This document shows positions 60,743 to 64,000 of a DNA stretch of 64,000 nucleotides, in pieces. Position numbers and translations under genes: made by a program. The notes beneath the pieces were generated by a model. That model saw only the letters and a program-made list of their open reading frames with translations. It did not search any database and had not been told where the DNA came from. Numbering within the stretch: position 1 is the first letter of the stretch; each line of letters opens with the position of its first letter. Origin of the DNA: Afipia sp. (GTDB taxonomy: Bacteria > Pseudomonadota > Alphaproteobacteria > Rhizobiales > Xanthobacteraceae); the NCBI GenBank assembly GCA_017474385.1, contig JAFVHU010000155.1, forward strand, positions 62,001-126,000, read 5' to 3'.

Positions 60743-62113
60743 CTACTGGTAAGACGCTACGATGTCCGAAATGGCGCGTTCGAGTTGCCGTGCCGTAGAG
60801 CATTGGCGCACGACGCTGCAATACGTTGCGTATCGCGGCATCTCGGAATCGCCCATGCCCCAGATCATGCGCCCTTCGGGATTGAGCCAAACAACCCGCT
60901 TCGACCTCTCCGAGATACGGCGCAGGATGTCCGCACGCGGGTTGAGATTGTTCGTGCGTGCGTCACCTAGCACGATGACTGTGGTTTGCGGTGTCACATG
61001 CCGCATCCATTGCGCTTCGAAATCCGCCAGCGATTTTCCGTAGTCGGACGATCCCAAGCCAACCAGCGACATGATATCCGCCATCGCGGCTTCGGGCGAT
61101 TTCGAATCCAGAATGTCGCTGACCTCGACCAGGTGACCTGAGAACGCGAACGACCGGACGTCGGACACGACTTCGTTCAGGCTGTAGATAAGCAGCAGGA
61201 AGAAGTCGGACACCTTGGCGACGGAGCCGCTGACGTCACAGATGGCTACAATCTTGGGTTTGTCGCGGTGGCGGCGTTTCCATGTCGTCAGGAAAGGAAC
61301 GCCACCCCACGCGGCATTGCGCCGAATGGTCCGGCGCACGTCGAGATGCCCACGCCGCTGGCGCTTGCGGGGCCTGCTGTAGCGCTCGCGAAGCCGCCGC
61401 GCCATGGTGCGGATGAGCGTGCGCATCTGGTCGGCCTGCCGCCGGTCGAGCTGGGAGAGGGGCGCGTTCTTCAGGATTTCGTTGCGCAGATTCTCGGTTT
61501 CTTCGCGCCCATAAAGAAGGAGTGCCTGTGAGACGCGATCGCGAACGTTTTCGCGCAAGGCCTCAGTCGCCGCGGCCAGCCGCTCGGCTTCGGAAGGATT
61601 GGTCTGGGCCAGTTGCTCCAGATCGTCGCGCAATTGCTGAATTCCGAGAAGGTCGAGAATCCTGCTGGAGAAAACGCCGCGTTGAGTGAAAAACCGGATG
61701 TCGGACAGGGAAGCGGCGTTGGCAGCATTGGCAATGGCCGCTTCCATCTCGGCGCGATCCTGCGAGAGAAGCGTTTGCGCCAGTTGGCCGAGACCCGCGG
61801 AAGGCGCGCCGGTTGCGGATTCGGCCTGCCCAGACTCTGAAGCTTCTTCCGGATTGCTCGATGCACTCGAATCGTCATCGGCCAGGGGTTGGCTCAACTC
61901 GGGATGATCGAAGAACACATCAAAGCAGTCGCTGAGCAGCCGCTTTTCTTCCTGGCTCTTGGCGAGCGTCACAAGGAAGGTGTCGCGCAGAACGGACCGG
62001 TCGTAAAAGCCGATATCAGCCACAGCCCTCATCGCATCCATGCTCTCGGACGGCGAGATGCGAACACCAGCGCCCCGAGCAGCACGAAAGAAGCGATGAA
62101 GGTTTTCCCTCAT
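60743..62113 (-). CDS. VWA-domain protein, CoxE-like
   Basis: This 456-residue protein has a helical N-terminal half (RFFRAARGAGVRISPSESMDAMRAV, an acidic Ser/Glu-rich stretch near 105-125) and a C-terminal von Willebrand A domain with the MIDAS start CDVSGSVAKVSDF and VIVLGDARTN. It belongs to the CoxE family, whose members work with a MoxR ATPase to mature metal cofactors or remodel complexes. It begins 4 bases after the MoxR gene, so they form an operon. The natural target complex is not encoded next to it. Confidence 0.88.
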   Translation of the reverse strand: MRENLHRFFRAARGAGVRISPSESMDAMRAVADIGFYDRSVLRDTFLVTLAKSQEEKRLLSDCFDVFFDHPELSQPLADDDSSASSNPEEASESGQAESATGAPSAGLGQLAQTLLSQDRAEMEAAIANAANAASLSDIRFFTQRGVFSSRILDLLGIQQLRDDLEQLAQTNPSEAERLAAATEALRENVRDRVSQALLLYGREETENLRNEILKNAPLSQLDRRQADQMRTLIRTMARRLRERYSRPRKRQRRGHLDVRRTIRRNAAWGGVPFLTTWKRRHRDKPKIVAICDVSGSVAKVSDFFLLLIYSLNEVVSDVRSFAFSGHLVEVSDILDSKSPEAAMADIMSLVGLGSSDYGKSLADFEAQWMRHVTPQTTVIVLGDARTNNLNPRADILRRISERSKRVVWLNPEGRMIWGMGDSEMPRYATYCSVVRQCSTARQLERAISDIVASYQ

Positions 62114-62117
62114 TTAA

Positions 62118-63065
62118 TTATCCGAAGACGTTTTGACGGCCAGCCTTGGCCACGAAAGCGCTGACTTGCGGCAGCGTGGTCTCGATGTCGGCTTCGTACT
62201 TCAGGAGAACATTCAGCGTTTCCTTGACGGTCTCGCTGTCGAGTTCCGATGATTCCAGAAGGACGAGGACCCGTGCCCAGTCGATGGTCTCGCTGACCGA
62301 GGGCAGCTTTTTCAGATCGAGCGTGCGGACTTCATTGATGAAACTAACGATCTGCTTGCGCAGGGATTGCGAGATTCCTGGAACGCGGCCTTCGATAATG
62401 CGCTCTTCGAGCTTCTGATCGGGAAATCCGATGTGAAGATGAAGGCAGCGCCGCTTGAGTGCGTCGCCAAGGTCACGCTCGCCGTTGGATGTCAGAATGA
62501 CGGTCGGCGGCACGATAGCGGAGATCGTCCCAAGCTCGGGAATGCTGATCTGGAAATCAGACAGAATCTCCAAAATAAGTGCCTCGAATTCGGCGTCGGC
62601 CTTGTCGATTTCGTCGATCAGCAACACGCAGCCGTTGGTCTGTTGCAGCGCCTGCAACAGGGGGCGCGGCTCGACGAACTCGCGGGAGAAGAAGACGTCG
62701 CCAAAATCGTGCAGGCGGCTCAAGGCGGCGGGAAGTGTTTCAGCCCCGCCGAGAACTTCGCCGACCTTGTCTTTCAGTATCTGCGTATAGAGAAGCTGCT
62801 TGGCGTATTTCCACTCGTAGAGCGCCTTTGCCTCATCAAGGCCCTCATAACACTGCAAGCGGATCATCGAGAGGTTGCGCGAGGCGGCGATAGCTTTGGC
62901 AAGCTCGGTTTTGCCGACGCCCGCCGGGCCTTCGACGAGGATGGGCTTTTCAATTCGCTGCGCGAGAAAGACCGCGGTCGCAATCTGGCGGCTGGCGATA
63001 TAGCCGGCCGAAGCGAGGCTTTTTTCGACGGCCTCAATTGAAGCTGTCGGCAGATGTTCGGTCAC
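62118..63065 (-). CDS. MoxR-family AAA ATPase
   Basis: From GTG 63065 (CCGGAGTTATCGACC before it) the product has about 315 residues. It has Walker A GPAGVGKTELAK, Walker B LLIDEIDKAD, sensor-1 VILTSNGERDLG and the MoxR-specific PPTVILTSNG and RRCLHLHIGFPD segments. The frame extends to GTG 63095 but that start has no binding site. MoxR ATPases partner with VWA proteins such as the one encoded downstream to activate enzymes. The pair resembles CoxD/CoxE, though no carbon monoxide dehydrogenase genes are seen here. Confidence 0.88.
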   Translation of the reverse strand: MTEHLPTASIEAVEKSLASAGYIASRQIATAVFLAQRIEKPILVEGPAGVGKTELAKAIAASRNLSMIRLQCYEGLDEAKALYEWKYAKQLLYTQILKDKVGEVLGGAETLPAALSRLHDFGDVFFSREFVEPRPLLQALQQTNGCVLLIDEIDKADAEFEALILEILSDFQISIPELGTISAIVPPTVILTSNGERDLGDALKRRCLHLHIGFPDQKLEERIIEGRVPGISQSLRKQIVSFINEVRTLDLKKLPSVSETIDWARVLVLLESSELDSETVKETLNVLLKYEADIETTLPQVSAFVAKAGRQNVFG

Positions 63066-63336
63066 GGTCGATAACTCCGGCTGTTGTTGGATCACCCTAA
63101 ACCGGAGGCAGCCAGCCAGCGAGGGCGTATGAACGCATTGCTACGATGCTGTTTGGCTGGCGTCCATATTGCTCTAATAATTCCGCATAAGCCATTGATA
63201 TAAATGAGTTATAGCCGCCGTGCGAAACTCTAAGTTTCTGGGGTCGTAATCACGTGGTCTGGTGCTGATACGCACCCTTCCGTGGCCGCGCCACATGGCA
63301 TAAGACGGCGCAACTTTTCCCCTGACTCGTGTGCAA

Positions 63337-64000
63337 ATGATCCGTCTCGACAATATCAGCAAGCAGAATGGCCATCAGATTCTCTTCATCGAAGCCTCCG
63401 CGGCGCTTCAAAGGGGGGAAAAGGTTGGTCTCGTCGGTCCTAACGGGTCGGGCAAGACGACACTGTTCCGGATGATCACCGGCCAGGAACTTCCCGATGA
63501 GGGGCAGGTGGCCGTCGATCGCGGTGTGACCATCGGCTACTTCAGTCAGGACGTCGGTGAGATGTCGGGCCGCAGCGCTGTGTCCGAGGTGATGGACGGC
63601 GCCGGGCCGGTAAGCTCCGTGGCTGCCGAGTTGAAGGAACTCGAGGCCGCAATGGCGGATCCGGACAAGGCGGACGAGATGGATGCCATCATCGAGCGCT
63701 ATGGAGAGGTGCAGCACCGCTTCGAGGAACTGGACGGCTACGCACTGGAGGGTCGCGCGCGCGAAGTCCTCGCGGGTCTGAGCTTCAGTCAGGAAATGAT
63801 GGACGGTGATGTCGGCGCGCTGTCGGGCGGCTGGAAAATGCGCGTGGCGCTTGCCCGTATCCTGCTCATGCGGCCTGACGCGATGCTGCTAGACGAACCG
63901 AGCAACCATCTGGATCTCGAGAGTCTCATCTGGCTGGAGGAATTCCTGAAAGGTTATGAGGGCATGCTGCTGATGACTTCGCATGATCGCGAGTTCATGA
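63337..64000 (+). CDS. ABC-F family ATPase (N-terminal part, cut by window edge)
   Basis: The frame opens at ATG 63337 (GTG 63331 is also in frame) and is still open at the end of the window. The visible 221 residues hold the first ABC domain: RLDNISKQNGHQILF, Walker A GPNGSGKTT (about 36-44), signature LSGGWKMRVALARIL and Walker B LLDEPSNHLDLESL. The arm insertion ELDGYALEGRAREV lies between. ABC-F proteins act on the ribosome rather than in transport (Uup/EttA/YbiT group). Complete members are about 550-640 residues with a second ABC domain, expected beyond 64000. Confidence 0.92.
   Translation, partial: MIRLDNISKQNGHQILFIEASAALQRGEKVGLVGPNGSGKTTLFRMITGQELPDEGQVAVDRGVTIGYFSQDVGEMSGRSAVSEVMDGAGPVSSVAAELKELEAAMADPDKADEMDAIIERYGEVQHRFEELDGYALEGRAREVLAGLSFSQEMMDGDVGALSGGWKMRVALARILLMRPDAMLLDEPSNHLDLESLIWLEEFLKGYEGMLLMTSHDREFM

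Noticed and set aside
63174..63362. 62-codon minus-strand ORF before the ABC-F gene
   Set aside because: No ribosome binding site and it overlaps the ABC-F start; composition not convincing.

Overview
The window comes from the chromosome of a GC-rich alphaproteobacterium, most likely a Bradyrhizobium/Rhodopseudomonas/Afipia relative (Nitrobacteraceae). The reasons are: feuPQ-like genes upstream of the cycHJKL cytochrome c biogenesis operon; the order cycHJKL-degP-two-component pair-glnE; a single-chain long-chain acyl-CoA carboxylase; palindromic intergenic repeats of the kind I associate with this group; and promoters matching the alphaproteobacterial EcfG stress sigma factor. No tRNA, rRNA, CRISPR array or intact insertion sequence was seen.

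1-8 kb holds ordinary housekeeping and envelope genes: a TerC-type membrane protein, a DUF1254/DUF1214 pair behind a class A penicillin-binding protein, a YcgN-type cysteine cluster protein and a 14-helix MFS pump. A 48-codon relic of an F420-dependent NADP reductase sits at the end of the DUF1254 gene. 8-16 kb is an accessory region of small genes: an Xre-RES and a HicBA toxin-antitoxin pair, a broken second copy of the RES gene end, a lone receiver-domain protein, small proteins with no recognised function, and a possible remnant of a phage or gene-transfer-agent packaging module. Four of the small genes have a GGAAC-N16-CGTT promoter just upstream, so this stretch looks like part of the general stress regulon.

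13-33 kb carries conserved cell functions: FeuP/FeuQ with a 54-residue membrane protein gene between them, cycHJKL (haem attachment to cytochrome c) carrying two palindromic repeats, one of them inside the 5' end of cycL, a DegP protease, a noncoding stretch of nine consecutive hairpins, a second two-component system overlapping glnE, and a PAS sensor kinase whose end overlaps glnE on the opposite strand.

33-41 kb contains a cation diffusion facilitator, an oxidoreductase, a glutamate-receptor-like channel, an MFS transporter, an enoyl-CoA hydratase with an AhpD-like protein, and a membrane acyltransferase. 41-61 kb holds two catabolic cassettes built alike: a GntR/FCD repressor, a five-gene ABC importer and an acyl-CoA ligase. 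The first uses a branched-chain-amino-acid (Liv) type importer. The second uses a peptide (Dpp) type importer and ends in a one-chain biotin carboxylase. The window closes with a MoxR ATPase/VWA protein pair and the start of an ABC-F ATPase.
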